Of a stretch of 64,000 nucleotides of DNA, positions 37,128 through 44,446 are shown piece by piece; position 1 is the first letter of the stretch, and each line of letters begins with the position of its first letter. The stretch is from Streptomyces sp. ISL-100 (lineage in GTDB: Bacteria; Actinomycetota; Actinomycetes; Streptomycetales; Streptomycetaceae). The position numbers and the translations under genes are program-made. The stretch spans positions 1-64,000 of the forward strand of contig NZ_JAGGOK010000015.1 of assembly GCF_018614615.1 (NCBI RefSeq), written 5' to 3'. The notes under the pieces are model-generated. The model saw only the letters and a program-made list of their open reading frames with translations, made no database searches and was not told the DNA's origin.

Positions 37128-37484
37128 ATGATCCAGGCAGCCGATATCCGTGAGTGGCGCAACCGCAACGTCGTCGATCCAAGGGGCCACAAGATCGGCC
37201 TGCTCGAAGCGATCTACGTGGACACCACCACTGACGAGCCGGCCATAGCCACGGTCCGGACCGGACTCCTTACCCGTCACCGCTTGGCCTTCGTCCCCCT
37301 CGACGACGCGATCCTCGGGCCGGACTACCTCAAGGTCTTCTACGCGAGGGCACTGGTGAGGAAGGCACCCTCGATCGGCATGGACGACATCCTGCCCGCC
37401 GAGGCAGAGGAAACGATCTTCAAGCACTACGACATGCCCTACCAGCCGGGGGCAGGCGGCGAACGGCAACTCGCACGCCGCTGA
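37128..37484 (+). CDS. PRC-barrel domain protein (copy 1)
   Basis: A 118-residue PRC-barrel protein: IQAADIREWRNRNVVDPRG, KIGLLEAIYVDTTTDEPAI, FVPLDDAILGPDYLKVFYAR and a C-terminal helical tail (DILPAEAEETIFKHYDMPYQ). PRC barrels bind RNA or partner proteins; in Streptomyces such genes are often stress induced. An inverted paralogue with about three-quarters identity lies at 41870. GGAGGG precedes the ATG at 37128. A 56-residue membrane protein gene follows 35 bases later, an order that the paralogue repeats. Confidence 0.85.
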   Translation: MIQAADIREWRNRNVVDPRGHKIGLLEAIYVDTTTDEPAIATVRTGLLTRHRLAFVPLDDAILGPDYLKVFYARALVRKAPSIGMDDILPAEAEETIFKHYDMPYQPGAGGERQLARR

Positions 37485-37519
37485 CCGCCCACGCTCAGCC
37501 CGAAGGAGGCGTCCGTGTC

Positions 37520-37690
37520 ATGGCTCTCTTCCTGCTCCTCGTCCTGGTGGCCGTCGTGCTGGGAATCATCGGCGCGGTGGCAGAGGGCCTGGGCTATCTG
37601 CTGATCATCGGCATCGTGCTCCTCGTGGCCGACCTGGCCTTCATCGCCGTGCGATGGTCCAAGCGCTCTGGTCGGCGCCCCATCCGATGA
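37520..37690 (+). CDS. 56-residue two-helix membrane protein (copy 1, intact)
   Basis: A short gene encoding LFLLLVLVAVVLGIIGAVAE, then GLGYLLIIGIVLLVADLAFI and a basic tail (RWSKRSGRRPIR). AAGGAGG lies upstream of the ATG. Proteins of this kind are common in Streptomyces genomes beside stress genes, with no known function. The copy beside the second PRC-barrel gene is broken by frameshifts. Confidence 0.7.
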   Translation: MALFLLLVLVAVVLGIIGAVAEGLGYLLIIGIVLLVADLAFIAVRWSKRSGRRPIR

Positions 37691-37765
37691 CGCCGGCAGG
37701 TAACTGCCCCTTTGTGACAGGGTGTTTCCGCGAGATGGGGCACGCGGAGGGCACGGAGCCCCTGA

Positions 37766-37860
37766 AGAGGTCTAGACAGCAAGTAAGGCCCAGGTCTCTG
37801 ACCTGGGCCTTCGTTGCGGAGCGGGTGACGAGAATCGAGCTCGCGCTCTGAACTTGGGGA
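37766..37860 (+). repeat. att-like direct repeat A (tRNA-Gly 3' half relic)
   Basis: Diverged copy of the tRNA-Gly 3' half and downstream terminator. The 43-base segment 37818-37860 differs from the intact tRNA at three positions, and the hairpin next to it (37785-37811) has compensating changes that keep it paired. It shares about 130 bases of flank with copy C. It marks the left end of the first islet. The rest of the 422-base gap 37691-38112 contains no gene I can support. Confidence 0.8.
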
Positions 37861-38112
37861 TCGCCGACTCCTGGGGCATCGGCATGCCTCTTGACCTGCG
37901 AATATTCCCTGCCAGGCGGCTCGGCGCGAGGGTCTTGCCGAGCCCGTATTGACCGCAGGGCATGGATGGGGCACGCGCCTGCTGGCTGGCAGGCATAGAG
38001 CTGGACTGAAAAGGGGGGCCTCGCGACCGCCCGACGCGCGGTATTCCACCACGTCGGCATCCTGGTCAGGTCCTCCGCAGTACCGGAGATCTCCACGACT
38101 AGCCTCCGCATC

Positions 38113-38943
38113 ATGCTGCGTATCGCCGACAACCGCACCGGCCGCTTCGTGGAGATTCCTTCCGCACACCGCCACCTGCTGCGCATCTGCGTCCATCTGC
38201 CGGTCATCGACACCGGGATCGGCGCGGTGCACCTGCGGGCGCCCTTGACCGGTGACGTACTGGCGCGCACCGCGGAGCTGCATGGCCTGCAGTCCCTCAC
38301 GGTCCTCACCGTGCCGGACCTGCCGCATGAGCAAGCCCAGGCGCTCGATCGCGCCATGGCCCTTCTCGGCATCCACCCGCCCGCCACCGTCGGTGTTCAC
38401 GATGTGGCCGAGACGCTTTGCGCCGCTGCCGATGTGCACCTGCTCGCTCACGGCACCCCCGGACGGGACGCCGTCGGCGGGGTCTGGATCGACGTGGGCC
38501 AGGTCAGCCCAGCACCCCCGGACGGGGGTGTCCCGGACCGTGGCCACCTCCTCGCCTCGGGTCTCCTTGACGCATTCGCCCCAGCGGGAACCGATCCGCT
38601 GGCTGTGAGGATGCTGTTGCTCGGCCACGACTTCCGCACGCCGGTCACGGTCACCAGCACCGCGCTCGCCGAGGCCCGGCGGATGCTGAGCCACTGGCGG
38701 GAGCAGGTGGCCGATTGGGCGCAGGAGCCGTCCAGGCCGATCCCCGCAGACGTGCTGCGACAGGCTCATGCCGCGCTCGCCGATGATCTCGGCGTCCCCG
38801 CTGTCCTGGAGATGCTGGACGGTATGGCGACGCGCGCCGACGTGCCGGCCGGTGCCAAGTTCGAGACGTTCGCATTTCTCGACCGCGTCCTCGGACTGGA
38901 CCTCGCGCGCCAAGTGGGCCACCAGCCCTGGGCGACGCCATGA
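38113..38943 (+). CDS. CysRS/MshC-like protein lacking the catalytic signatures
   Basis: A 276-residue protein with the outline of cysteinyl-tRNA synthetase but without its HIGH and KMSKS signatures. Matching parts are the Rossmann segment GDVLARTAELHGLQSLTVLT, the zinc-side region (DVHLLAHG), the DPLAVRMLLLGHDFRTPVTV block where CysRS has its stem-contact region, and DDLGVPAVLEMLDGMA, equivalent to the DALxAP helix. A role as adaptor or tRNA/aminoacyl-binding regulator is possible but unknown. Its stop overlaps the phosphatase ATG (ATGA), so the two are coupled. No clear ribosome site precedes ATG 38113. Confidence 0.6.
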   Translation: MLRIADNRTGRFVEIPSAHRHLLRICVHLPVIDTGIGAVHLRAPLTGDVLARTAELHGLQSLTVLTVPDLPHEQAQALDRAMALLGIHPPATVGVHDVAETLCAAADVHLLAHGTPGRDAVGGVWIDVGQVSPAPPDGGVPDRGHLLASGLLDAFAPAGTDPLAVRMLLLGHDFRTPVTVTSTALAEARRMLSHWREQVADWAQEPSRPIPADVLRQAHAALADDLGVPAVLEMLDGMATRADVPAGAKFETFAFLDRVLGLDLARQVGHQPWATP

Positions 38944-39470
38944 CGTCGGGCAACCCCCGGCGCCTGGTCGTCCTGCGGCACGCCAAGTCCGCCTGGCCGG
39001 ATCTGCCCGACTCCGAGCGGCCGCTCGCCCCGCGCGGCCGCCGCGACGCCCCGGCAGCCGGCCGCTGGCTGCGCGAGGCCGGCTGCGTTCCCGACCTCGT
39101 CGTGTGTTCCTCCGCCCGTCGCACCCGCCAGACGTGGGACCTCGTAGCGGCCGAGTTCGGCACCACCACGCCGGCGATCCACGATGCACGCCTCTACGGG
39201 GCGAGCGCTGAGGAATTGCTCGGCGTCGTACGGGAGATCCCCGCGCAGGTGCGGACGCTGATGGTGATCGGGCACAACCCCGGCGTGCAGGAGCTGGTTC
39301 TGCTGCTTGCCGGTGAGGCGGAAGGCTACGCGCTGGATCAGGCCCGTACGAAGTTCCCGACGTCCGCGATCGCCGTGCTGGGCGTGCCAGGGCCCTGGTC
39401 GTCCCTCGAACCGGGTGCTGCCCGGCTGACCGACATGGTCGTGCCTCGCGGAGGCGGGGGCCAGGCGTGA
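38940..39470 (+). CDS. SixA-type histidine phosphatase
   Basis: A 176-residue phosphoglycerate-mutase-fold phosphatase: the catalytic LVVLRHAKSAWPD (His14), SSARRTRQTWDL, and the second catalytic His in MVIGHNPGVQELV. SixA proteins dephosphorylate phospho-His in signalling or PTS proteins in other bacteria; Streptomyces targets are unknown. The 4-base overlap with the CysRS-like gene is strong evidence for joint function. GC content and codon use look like those of its neighbours. Confidence 0.88.
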   Translation: MTSGNPRRLVVLRHAKSAWPDLPDSERPLAPRGRRDAPAAGRWLREAGCVPDLVVCSSARRTRQTWDLVAAEFGTTTPAIHDARLYGASAEELLGVVREIPAQVRTLMVIGHNPGVQELVLLLAGEAEGYALDQARTKFPTSAIAVLGVPGPWSSLEPGAARLTDMVVPRGGGGQA

Positions 39471-39528
39471 GACACACCTGCTCGCGGCTGATGACGCGAT
39501 ACCGCCTGGCACCCCGAGTCGGTGGCAG

Positions 39529-39903
39529 TCACGTTGTATCTCGGTGCGGCTGGGCAGTGGTGCGTTCTCTTCCGTCCGGAGGGAGGTTGCGCCGGTAGAA
39601 GCGTCGGTACGCGCGGACCGAGGGGCCGTCAGCCGCTGACCACAGATCTTTGGCCACAGGCCGCCTCCACCGCAGGACATCCAGGTCGGATGCCGCGTTG
39701 CGCCGCACCAGGCGCCGCAGGAACGCCGCCCACAGCCGGTTGACCGGCCACAGCAGCCAGTCCGGTCCGAGCTTGCGTACGACGACGGCCCACATCGCGA
39801 TCGTCAGGCCGGGCCCCACCGGGCTCACGGCGGCGATCACGGTCAGCAGCGGTGGCCTGGTGTCCTGCTGGGGCTTGAACCGCGGGTACGCATCTCGTTT
39901 CAC
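39529..39903 (-). CDS. hypothetical protein with one hydrophobic segment
   Basis: A 124-residue frame with one moderately hydrophobic stretch (LLTVIAAVSPVGPGLTIAMW) and an Arg-rich second half (NRLWAAFLRRLVRRNAASDL, KDLWSAADGPSVRAYRRFYR). I recognise no family. The GC3 pattern and the lack of a better frame in this 590-base interval support it as a gene, but no strong ribosome site is visible. Confidence 0.4.
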   Translation of the reverse strand: MKRDAYPRFKPQQDTRPPLLTVIAAVSPVGPGLTIAMWAVVVRKLGPDWLLWPVNRLWAAFLRRLVRRNAASDLDVLRWRRPVAKDLWSAADGPSVRAYRRFYRRNLPPDGRERTTAQPHRDTT

Positions 39904-40069
39904 GGCTGGTACCGGAAGCAGATGAAGAAACCTTACAAGCTGGGGTTTTGCTCAACTCCAGCCGCCGCCGACGGCACTCAAACGGAGCACGGGGCAGCGC
40001 CATTGGCTTTCCGGCGTACCCCGGCGATCCTGGCGGGCATCCGAGTGCGAATCTGCCGCCAGCACGGGC

Positions 40070-40570
40070 TTAAGGGCGTCCGCCGCCCCGAGGTTCGGAG
40101 TCCGCTAGGGCCTGATGCCGGTGTCGGTGAGTCTGTTCTGCCGATGTGCAGTTGCCGTCCTGTACGGCCATGGTCATCGCGGCGCGCGCGGCCGGCGCGG
40201 GGGCCTCTGGCGGGATCACCAGGAAGGAGAAGTGGTCCTGGGGCCCGCGAGTGATGATCATTGTGCCGTCGTCGACGGCGGACCAGTCGATGCGGACCAT
40301 GCGGTCGTCGATGACCAGGTGGCCCGGAGCGTCGTCCCAGGCGCTCGCGTCCAGACCGACGCGTGCGACGGGCCCAAGCCGGGCGGTCAGGGCGGTGATC
40401 AAGCCCGGCAGTTGGGTTTTGAGCTCACGGGTGCGTGGCCACCACGCGCCGTCGAACAGCCCGACACGGCTGGAGGTTGTCTCCATCCTCAGAACGGCCG
40501 CGCCGGGAACAACCGGCTGATCGCTTGTGTCCGCGAGGAGCAGGAGAGGAGCCGGGATGTCGACGGTCAT
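40070..40570 (-). CDS. DUF5994 family protein (copy 1)
   Basis: A 166-residue protein with the DUF5994 signature GLFDGAWWPRTRELKTQLPG, then ARVGLDASAWDDAPGHLVI, VRIDWSAVDDGTMIITRG and HFSFLVIPPEAPAPAAR. The family is an actinobacterial domain of unknown function often found next to stress genes. A second member lies at 40890-41486 on the same strand, with a small membrane protein between them. ATG at 40570 was chosen from the internal start closest to the conserved part. Confidence 0.75.
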   Translation of the reverse strand: MTVDIPAPLLLLADTSDQPVVPGAAVLRMETTSSRVGLFDGAWWPRTRELKTQLPGLITALTARLGPVARVGLDASAWDDAPGHLVIDDRMVRIDWSAVDDGTMIITRGPQDHFSFLVIPPEAPAPAARAAMTMAVQDGNCTSAEQTHRHRHQALADSEPRGGGRP

Positions 40571-40623
40571 GACCTGCCGCCCCTCTGAGGACTTTCCTGC
40601 ACGGGCGGACTGCGCATGGTGTC

Positions 40624-40884
40624 TCACTTCCGGGCGCGACGGCGCGGCCAGAGCCGCCCGAAGCCTGCGATGCGATGGTCGCGGTGAACGCCAGTGGCAC
40701 TCGAAGCCGCGTGTCCGCGGGAATCGGGCGGATCCGCCGTGGGCCGGGTGCGAAGGTTCGACTTGGCGCGGCCGTAGGGGAAGGCAGCGATGCGTTCGTC
40801 GTGCTGGGAGTTGAGCATGTGAATCGCGAGCGTGCCCAGAGCTATCATCGCCAGGATCACGAGCACGGTGACGAAGGTGTCCAT
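40624..40884 (-). CDS. small single-helix membrane protein
   Basis: An 86-residue protein: an N-terminal helix (TFVTVLVILAMIALGTLAIH) and a hydrophilic, Arg-rich tail (AAFPYGRAKSNLRTRPTADP). GGAAGGGA is upstream of the ATG at 40884. It sits 6 bases downstream of one DUF5994 gene and 54 bases upstream of the other, so the three form a likely operon. Confidence 0.55.
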   Translation of the reverse strand: MDTFVTVLVILAMIALGTLAIHMLNSQHDERIAAFPYGRAKSNLRTRPTADPPDSRGHAASSATGVHRDHRIAGFGRLWPRRRARK

Positions 40885-40889
40885 GATCG

Positions 40890-41486
40890 TCACATCCCTT
40901 CCGTCGGATCCGGTACCTGAGCAATGTCTGCCGGGGCAGGCAAAGGCGAGGTCGGTTGGCGCGCTCCGTGACCGCCTTCGGAGTCCCAGACCCTCTCCCG
41001 GGTCGCGTCCCACTCGGCCTCGGCGGCGATCCAGTAGAGCTCGGCCTCCTGGATCAAGCCGCTCGCGGTGAAACTGCGCAACGGATCAGTGGGCGCGGCC
41101 ATCAGACGGGCCGCTGTGCCGGGGCTGGTCTCGGGTGGGATCACGAGCAGGTCCCAGCGGCCGGCGGTGTAGGAGAGCAGCAGCAGTTTGTGCGGGTCCT
41201 GCTCGGCCTTGAACCAGCCCACGTGGACCACATGCCCGTGGACGGGCACCTTGCGTGGGATGACTGGCCAGAACGTGGGGTTCACAGTGACGCGAGTGAT
41301 CCGCCCCCACATGGGGTCCAGTACGGCCGTCAGCGCGGGAAGTTCCGCCGCGAGGTCGCGGGACCGGGGCCACCACGCACCGTCGATCAGAGCCGGAGCC
41401 GTGCCGGCCGGCGCCAGCACGAGTCGGAGGGGCGGCGAAGAGGTCCGGTCTTCGGCCGCAGGCGTATACAAAATGGTCGCGGTCAT
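40890..41486 (-). CDS. DUF5994 family protein (copy 2)
   Basis: A 198-residue DUF5994 protein with the fuller family pattern: ALIDGAWWPRSRDLAAELPA, ITRVTVNPTFWPVIPRKVPV, HVVHVGWFKAEQDPHKLLLL and YTAGRWDLLVIPPETSPGTA, followed by a helical tail (GLIQEAELYWIAAEAEWDA). It is the promoter-proximal gene of the DUF5994 - small membrane protein - DUF5994 unit. The two paralogues are clearly diverged, so duplication is not recent. Confidence 0.8.
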   Translation of the reverse strand: MTATILYTPAAEDRTSSPPLRLVLAPAGTAPALIDGAWWPRSRDLAAELPALTAVLDPMWGRITRVTVNPTFWPVIPRKVPVHGHVVHVGWFKAEQDPHKLLLLSYTAGRWDLLVIPPETSPGTAARLMAAPTDPLRSFTASGLIQEAELYWIAAEAEWDATRERVWDSEGGHGARQPTSPLPAPADIAQVPDPTEGM

Positions 41487-41659
41487 GACGCGGACCCTGC
41501 CCCGGGCCGGTGCAGGCCGGCCCGGTGTTGTGAATCGCCGGAGACGACACGAGCGTGAAAGCTGGTGTGCGAAGTGTCCTCGGTAACTTCAGGATACTTC
41601 TGGACAGGGCCCGACGGACCGATGCGGAGCGATGGGTTGAACGGTGTGCGGGAGCCCCG

Positions 41660-41824
41660 TCAGCGGATGGGACGCCGCACGAGCGCGCCGGGACCGTCGC
41701 ACGCCGATGAAGGCGACATCGGCCACAAGGAGCACGATGCCGATGATCAGAGATAGCCAGGCCATCTGCCGCGACGCCGATGAGCCCAAGTGCGACGGAC
41801 ACCAGGAAGCAGGAAGAGCGCCAT
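41660..41824 (-). pseudogene. frameshifted copy 2 of the 56-residue membrane protein
   Basis: Downstream of the second PRC-barrel gene the sequence begins MALFLL and, after frame changes, continues VSVALGLIGVAADGLA, then LIIGIVLLVADVAFIGVRRS and finally RRPIR with a stop in another frame. At least three small indels are needed to restore the protein encoded intact at 37520-37690. It is therefore a decayed duplicate. Confidence 0.65.
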
Positions 41825-41869
41825 CACCCGAGCACCTCCTTTGTACTGAGCTGTACTGAGCGCGGGCGG

Positions 41870-42226
41870 TCAGCGGCGCGCGAGTTGCCGTTCGCCCTTG
41901 GCGCCCGGCTGGTAGGTCAGGCCGTAGTGCTGGAAGATCGCTTCCTCCTCCTCGGCGGGCAGTACGTCGTCCGTGCCGATCGAAGGGGCCTTCTTCACGA
42001 GTCCCTTGGCGTAGGAGACCTTGAGGTAGGCCGGCCCGAGGATGGCGTCGTCGAGGGGAACGAAGACCAGGCGCTGGCGGGTGAGGAGACCGGTCCGGAC
42101 GGTGGCCATGGCCGGTTCGTCGGTGGTGGTGTCCACATAGATCGCTTCGAGCAGGCCGATCTTGCGCTGCTTCGGGTCGACGACATCGTGGTTGCGCCAC
42201 TCTCGGATGTCGGCTGCCTGGATCAT
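41870..42226 (-). CDS. PRC-barrel domain protein (copy 2)
   Basis: A 118-residue paralogue of the protein at 37128, in opposite orientation, with the shared core IGLLEAIYVDTTTDEPA and the same end GERQLARR. Differences are spread through the gene (for example VDPKQRKIG against VDPRGHKIG), so this is an old duplication or an independent arrival with the islet. GGAGGGAGAGG precedes the ATG at 42226. The membrane-protein gene that follows it is broken, unlike at copy 1. Confidence 0.85.
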   Translation of the reverse strand: MIQAADIREWRNHDVVDPKQRKIGLLEAIYVDTTTDEPAMATVRTGLLTRQRLVFVPLDDAILGPAYLKVSYAKGLVKKAPSIGTDDVLPAEEEEAIFQHYGLTYQPGAKGERQLARR

Positions 42227-42231
42227 GCCCT

Positions 42232-42325
42232 CTCCCTCCTGAGCGGGGCACCAGTCGGTGCCGGCCGTCCCACGGAATGTCGCAGCCGAGCACCTGGATC
42301 GGTTGCCCTCCGCCTTTAACCTGCC
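42232..42325 (-). promoter_or_regulatory. conserved upstream block of PRC-barrel copy 2
   Basis: Read on the minus strand, AAAGGCGGAGGGCAACCG, followed by a CTCGGCTGCGAC segment and CGCTCAGGAGG at the ribosome site, resembles the region upstream of the winged-helix gene (about 42980-43070) and, less closely, that upstream of PRC copy 1 (about 37044-37127). A shared promoter type is likely; no sigma class is assigned. Confidence 0.45.
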
Positions 42326-42538
42326 CCCGCCGACCCCTGACGCCACGCCCACTCACCCAGTCGGATCCCTGCCTGGGTGTCCCAGTCCCGTGCGACTGCA
42401 TGGCGGGCGTGGGCTGCCGCAAGACGGGGCTCCCTCAACCGCCTCCGCAGAGCGCCACTGCGGCCTCAGTCCCCACCCGAGCTCGCCCCGCAAGCGAGCC
42501 GTGGCGTCAGCTGTGTTGCCGCGCCGACCGCTGTACAA

Positions 42539-42566
42539 CGGCCCCGGCGTATACACGCCGGGGCCG
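42539..42566. terminator. GC-rich hairpin between PRC copy 2 and winged-helix gene
   Basis: Twelve-base arms (CGGCCCCGGCGT and complement) with a 4-base loop, followed by a second short hairpin (CCGCCC/GGGCGG). It is positioned to end minus-strand transcription from the winged-helix gene (stop at 42702). The rest of the 475-base gap holds only the upstream block of PRC copy 2 and an unusually AT-rich patch (about 42600-42655). Confidence 0.65.
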
Positions 42567-42701
42567 CCCTTCCGGGCGGTTGCACGTGAGAGTGCACCAA
42601 CCCAAAACCAATTTTACCGTACTACTGCACGATTTCCGGCGTAACGGGATTTACGGGCAGTGTGGCCCTCGAGCGGCTCGGACACGGCCCCGGGCGCCGC
42701 A

Positions 42702-42974
42702 TCAACCGCGCTCTTCTTCTTGAGCCTCCATGCGTCGAATGCCTTGGTGTGTCAGCGTGACCATGGCGGGCGTATTGCCCGTGGCCCAGTCGACCACGAT
42801 CAGGTCCTCGCCCACCAGATAAGTGCAGGCAGCAGCCAGATCCTCTTCGCGGATCCCGAGATCGAGAAGCAGCTGCGCCCCGGTGACACCCAGAAGGCGG
42901 TTGCCTTCCGTGGTCTCGTACAGAGCCTGCATGATCTTCTCGCGGTACGCCTTCCGCTCGGCTAGTGATGCCAT
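42702..42974 (-). CDS. small winged-helix-like protein
   Basis: A 90-residue acidic protein: ERKAYREKIMQALYETTEG, then GVTGAQLLLDLGIREEDLAA and CTYLVGEDLIVVDWATGNTP, VTLTHQGIRRMEAQEEERG. The helix-helix-strand order with the TLTHQGIRRME end is that of compact wHTH proteins. GGAGGAAGAG precedes the ATG at 42974. Its upstream region resembles those of the PRC-barrel genes, suggesting common control. Confidence 0.65.
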   Translation of the reverse strand: MASLAERKAYREKIMQALYETTEGNRLLGVTGAQLLLDLGIREEDLAAACTYLVGEDLIVVDWATGNTPAMVTLTHQGIRRMEAQEEERG

Positions 42975-43250
42975 GACGCTCTCTTCCTCCTGAGCGGTGC
43001 ACGACCGGCGCAAGCTGTCCCGGGGGCAGCCGCAGCCGTACTCGTACCGGTAACCCTCCGCCTATCCAGCCTGCTCCCGTTCACTCGCGGACGCCACGGT
43101 CAGCCACTCCGCGCTCGGTGTCCAATGTCCTGTGCGGGCACACGGCGGGCGCGGGGTCGCGGGCGGCTGAATCTCGGACCAAGACGTTGCGGCGCTCAAC
43201 TCGACGCGGCAATAGGCCCCTTGCATCGCGCGAGACGCACGCGACCCCTG

Positions 43251-43345
43251 AGAGGTCTAGATAACAAACAAGCCCCGGGTCGCTGACCTGGGGCTTTCTC
43301 GCGGAGCGGGTGACGAGAATCGAACTCGCGCTCTGAGCTTGGGAA
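43251..43345 (+). repeat. att-like direct repeat B (tRNA-Gly 3' half relic)
   Basis: Matches copy C at 89 of 95 positions; the terminal 43 bases (43303-43345) are identical to the 3' half of the intact tRNA-Gly, from the anticodon loop to the 3' end. The adjacent terminator hairpin is also retained (about 43270-43296). No 5' tRNA half follows. It is the junction of the left islet and the copper island. I see no convincing gene between 42975 and 43691. Confidence 0.88.
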
Positions 43346-43649
43346 TCAACGGTGCCTGGGAGATCGACATGTGGCCTGACCAGGCAGAATGCGAGTCGAG
43401 TGGTCTCTGTGGTGGTGCGAGGACGAGCCTCTGTTGACCGTGGTTTACCGCACTGGAGGGCACGGATGGGGCACGGTCAGCATGGAAGTACCGGCTCAGC
43501 CGTCTGCTACCGCCACGGAGGGGCAACCCCTCGGTCTGGGGGGTGACCCTCCGCTCAGCCGTTGCGGACGCAAGTGCCCGCAGAGTGAAGGTGTATCCAG
43601 CAGGGCCGGAGTCCATCTCCTCGACGCCCTCAATGCTGCGCAACGACCC

Positions 43650-43684
43650 GGGGCCCGCCGACGTCGTCGACGGGCCCCGTTTTT
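43650..43684 (+). terminator. hairpin with T-run near the Cys-rich peptide gene
   Basis: Left arm GGGGCCCGCCGAC pairs with GTCGACGGGCCCC (one mismatch, 3-base loop) and is followed on the plus strand by GTTTTT. It lies just past the stop of the minus-strand Cys-rich peptide gene, so it may act in both directions and insulate the island from its left flank. Confidence 0.6.
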
Positions 43685-43691
43685 GCCAGTG

Positions 43692-43838
43692 CTATGCGGC
43701 CTTGGTCATTGTTTTGCCGCAGCAGCAGCTGGGGTTCGACTGGCCTGAGCAGGTCGGCGGGGCCGCCTTGGTCACGGTCAGCTCGCACCCGCAGGCTGGG
43801 TCGGGGCAGCGGTAGACCTCGCCCTCACGGAATGGCAT
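43692..43838 (-). CDS. 48-residue Cys-rich metallothionein-like peptide
   Basis: The peptide has seven Cys in 48 residues (CPDPACGCELTVTK near the N-terminus and SCCCGKTMTK near the end), with no membrane segment. This spacing is suited to binding soft metals such as Cu(I) in the cytosol; it resembles small actinobacterial metallothionein-like proteins but I cannot name a family. Its own MerR-type promoter lies 47 bases upstream (43885-43914), in the 80-base space between this gene and the merR stop. It is too short for most gene callers. Confidence 0.7.
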   Translation of the reverse strand: MPFREGEVYRCPDPACGCELTVTKAAPPTCSGQSNPSCCCGKTMTKAA

Positions 43839-43884
43839 TGCTCGTTACCTCGCCTTCTTTGCGCTCGTATCCGTCACGAGCGAC

Positions 43885-43914
43885 GCTAGAACCTTGCCCC
43901 AAGGGCAAGGTCAA
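43885..43914 (-). promoter_or_regulatory. MerR-type metal promoter 1 (Cys-rich peptide)
   Basis: On the minus strand: -35 TTGACC, an 18-base spacer containing the dyad ACCTTGCCC-N3-GGGCAAGGT (perfect 9-base arms), and -10 TCTAGC. The long spacer with a centred dyad is the hallmark of MerR/CueR-controlled promoters. Confidence 0.85.
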
Positions 43915-43918
43915 GCCA

Positions 43919-44332
43919 TCAGTCCGTGTCGACGGGGGCGGCCTCGATGATGTGGCAGATCACGGCGGTCTCGCCGCGGTCGGCGGCCTGGTCCGCGCGG
44001 TCGCGGGCGGCCTGAAGGGTCTCGCGCAGGGCCTCCAGATCGGCGATGCGCTGGTCGATCTCGGCGAGGTGCTCGTCGAGAAGGCCGGTGACCAGGCCGC
44101 AGGGCTGCTGGCCTTCGCGCTGCAGGTCGAGAATGCGCTTGATCTCCTTCAGGCTCAGGCCAAGGGTCTGGGCCTGGCGGATGAAGCGCAGCACGGGCAG
44201 GGATTCGTCGTTGTAGGTGCGGTATCCGGAGGGCGTGCGCTCGGGTGGGTCGATGAGCCCTCCGGCCTCGTAGAGGCGGATGGCCTTGGCGCTCAGTCCG
44301 GTCTGCTCGGCGACGCGGCCGACGGTCAGCAT
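43919..44332 (-). CDS. MerR-family heavy-metal-responsive activator (CueR-like)
   Basis: A 137-residue regulator: N-terminal winged HTH (LTVGRVAEQTGLSAKAIRLY, GYRTYNDESLPVLRFI), long dimerisation helix (QRIADLEALRETLQAARDRA) and metal-binding Cys at 78 (GQQPCGLV) and 126 (AVICHIIE). CueR proper has a C-terminal Cys pair; here only one Cys is in that loop, plus Cys78 as in MerR/ZntR types, so metal choice is not certain. The island content argues for copper. It is divergent from copA1 and upstream of the Cys-rich peptide; four matching promoter dyads occur in the island. Confidence 0.88.
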   Translation of the reverse strand: MLTVGRVAEQTGLSAKAIRLYEAGGLIDPPERTPSGYRTYNDESLPVLRFIRQAQTLGLSLKEIKRILDLQREGQQPCGLVTGLLDEHLAEIDQRIADLEALRETLQAARDRADQAADRGETAVICHIIEAAPVDTD

Positions 44333-44374
44333 GGCGGTCGCCCTCCTCGGGGTCTCGGTGCCGTTCCTGCGGGC

Positions 44375-44404
44375 TTGACTCTGCCCTAAGGGCAAGGTTA
44401 TAGC
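44375..44404 (+). promoter_or_regulatory. MerR-type metal promoter 2 (copA1)
   Basis: -35 TTGACT, 18-base spacer with the dyad TGCCC-TAA-GGGCA, -10 TATAGC, ending 42 bases before the P-type ATPase ATG. It lies in the divergent merR-copA1 gap and can serve as the MerR binding site for both. Confidence 0.85.
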
Positions 44405-44446
44405 GTCCCGGTCCAAGCACCGAAGGCGCACAGGGACGAGCACCGC

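Noticed and set aside
37818..43345. tRNA-Gly-like sequences at about 37.8 and 43.3 kb as functional tRNA genes
   Set aside because: Only the 3' half (T arm, acceptor 3' strand, part of the anticodon arm) is present; no 5' half follows, so no cloverleaf can form.
43389..43748. 119-codon plus-strand frame between att copy B and the Cys-rich peptide
   Set aside because: It runs through a terminator hairpin and the antisense of the Cys-rich gene, with no recognisable domain and weak start.
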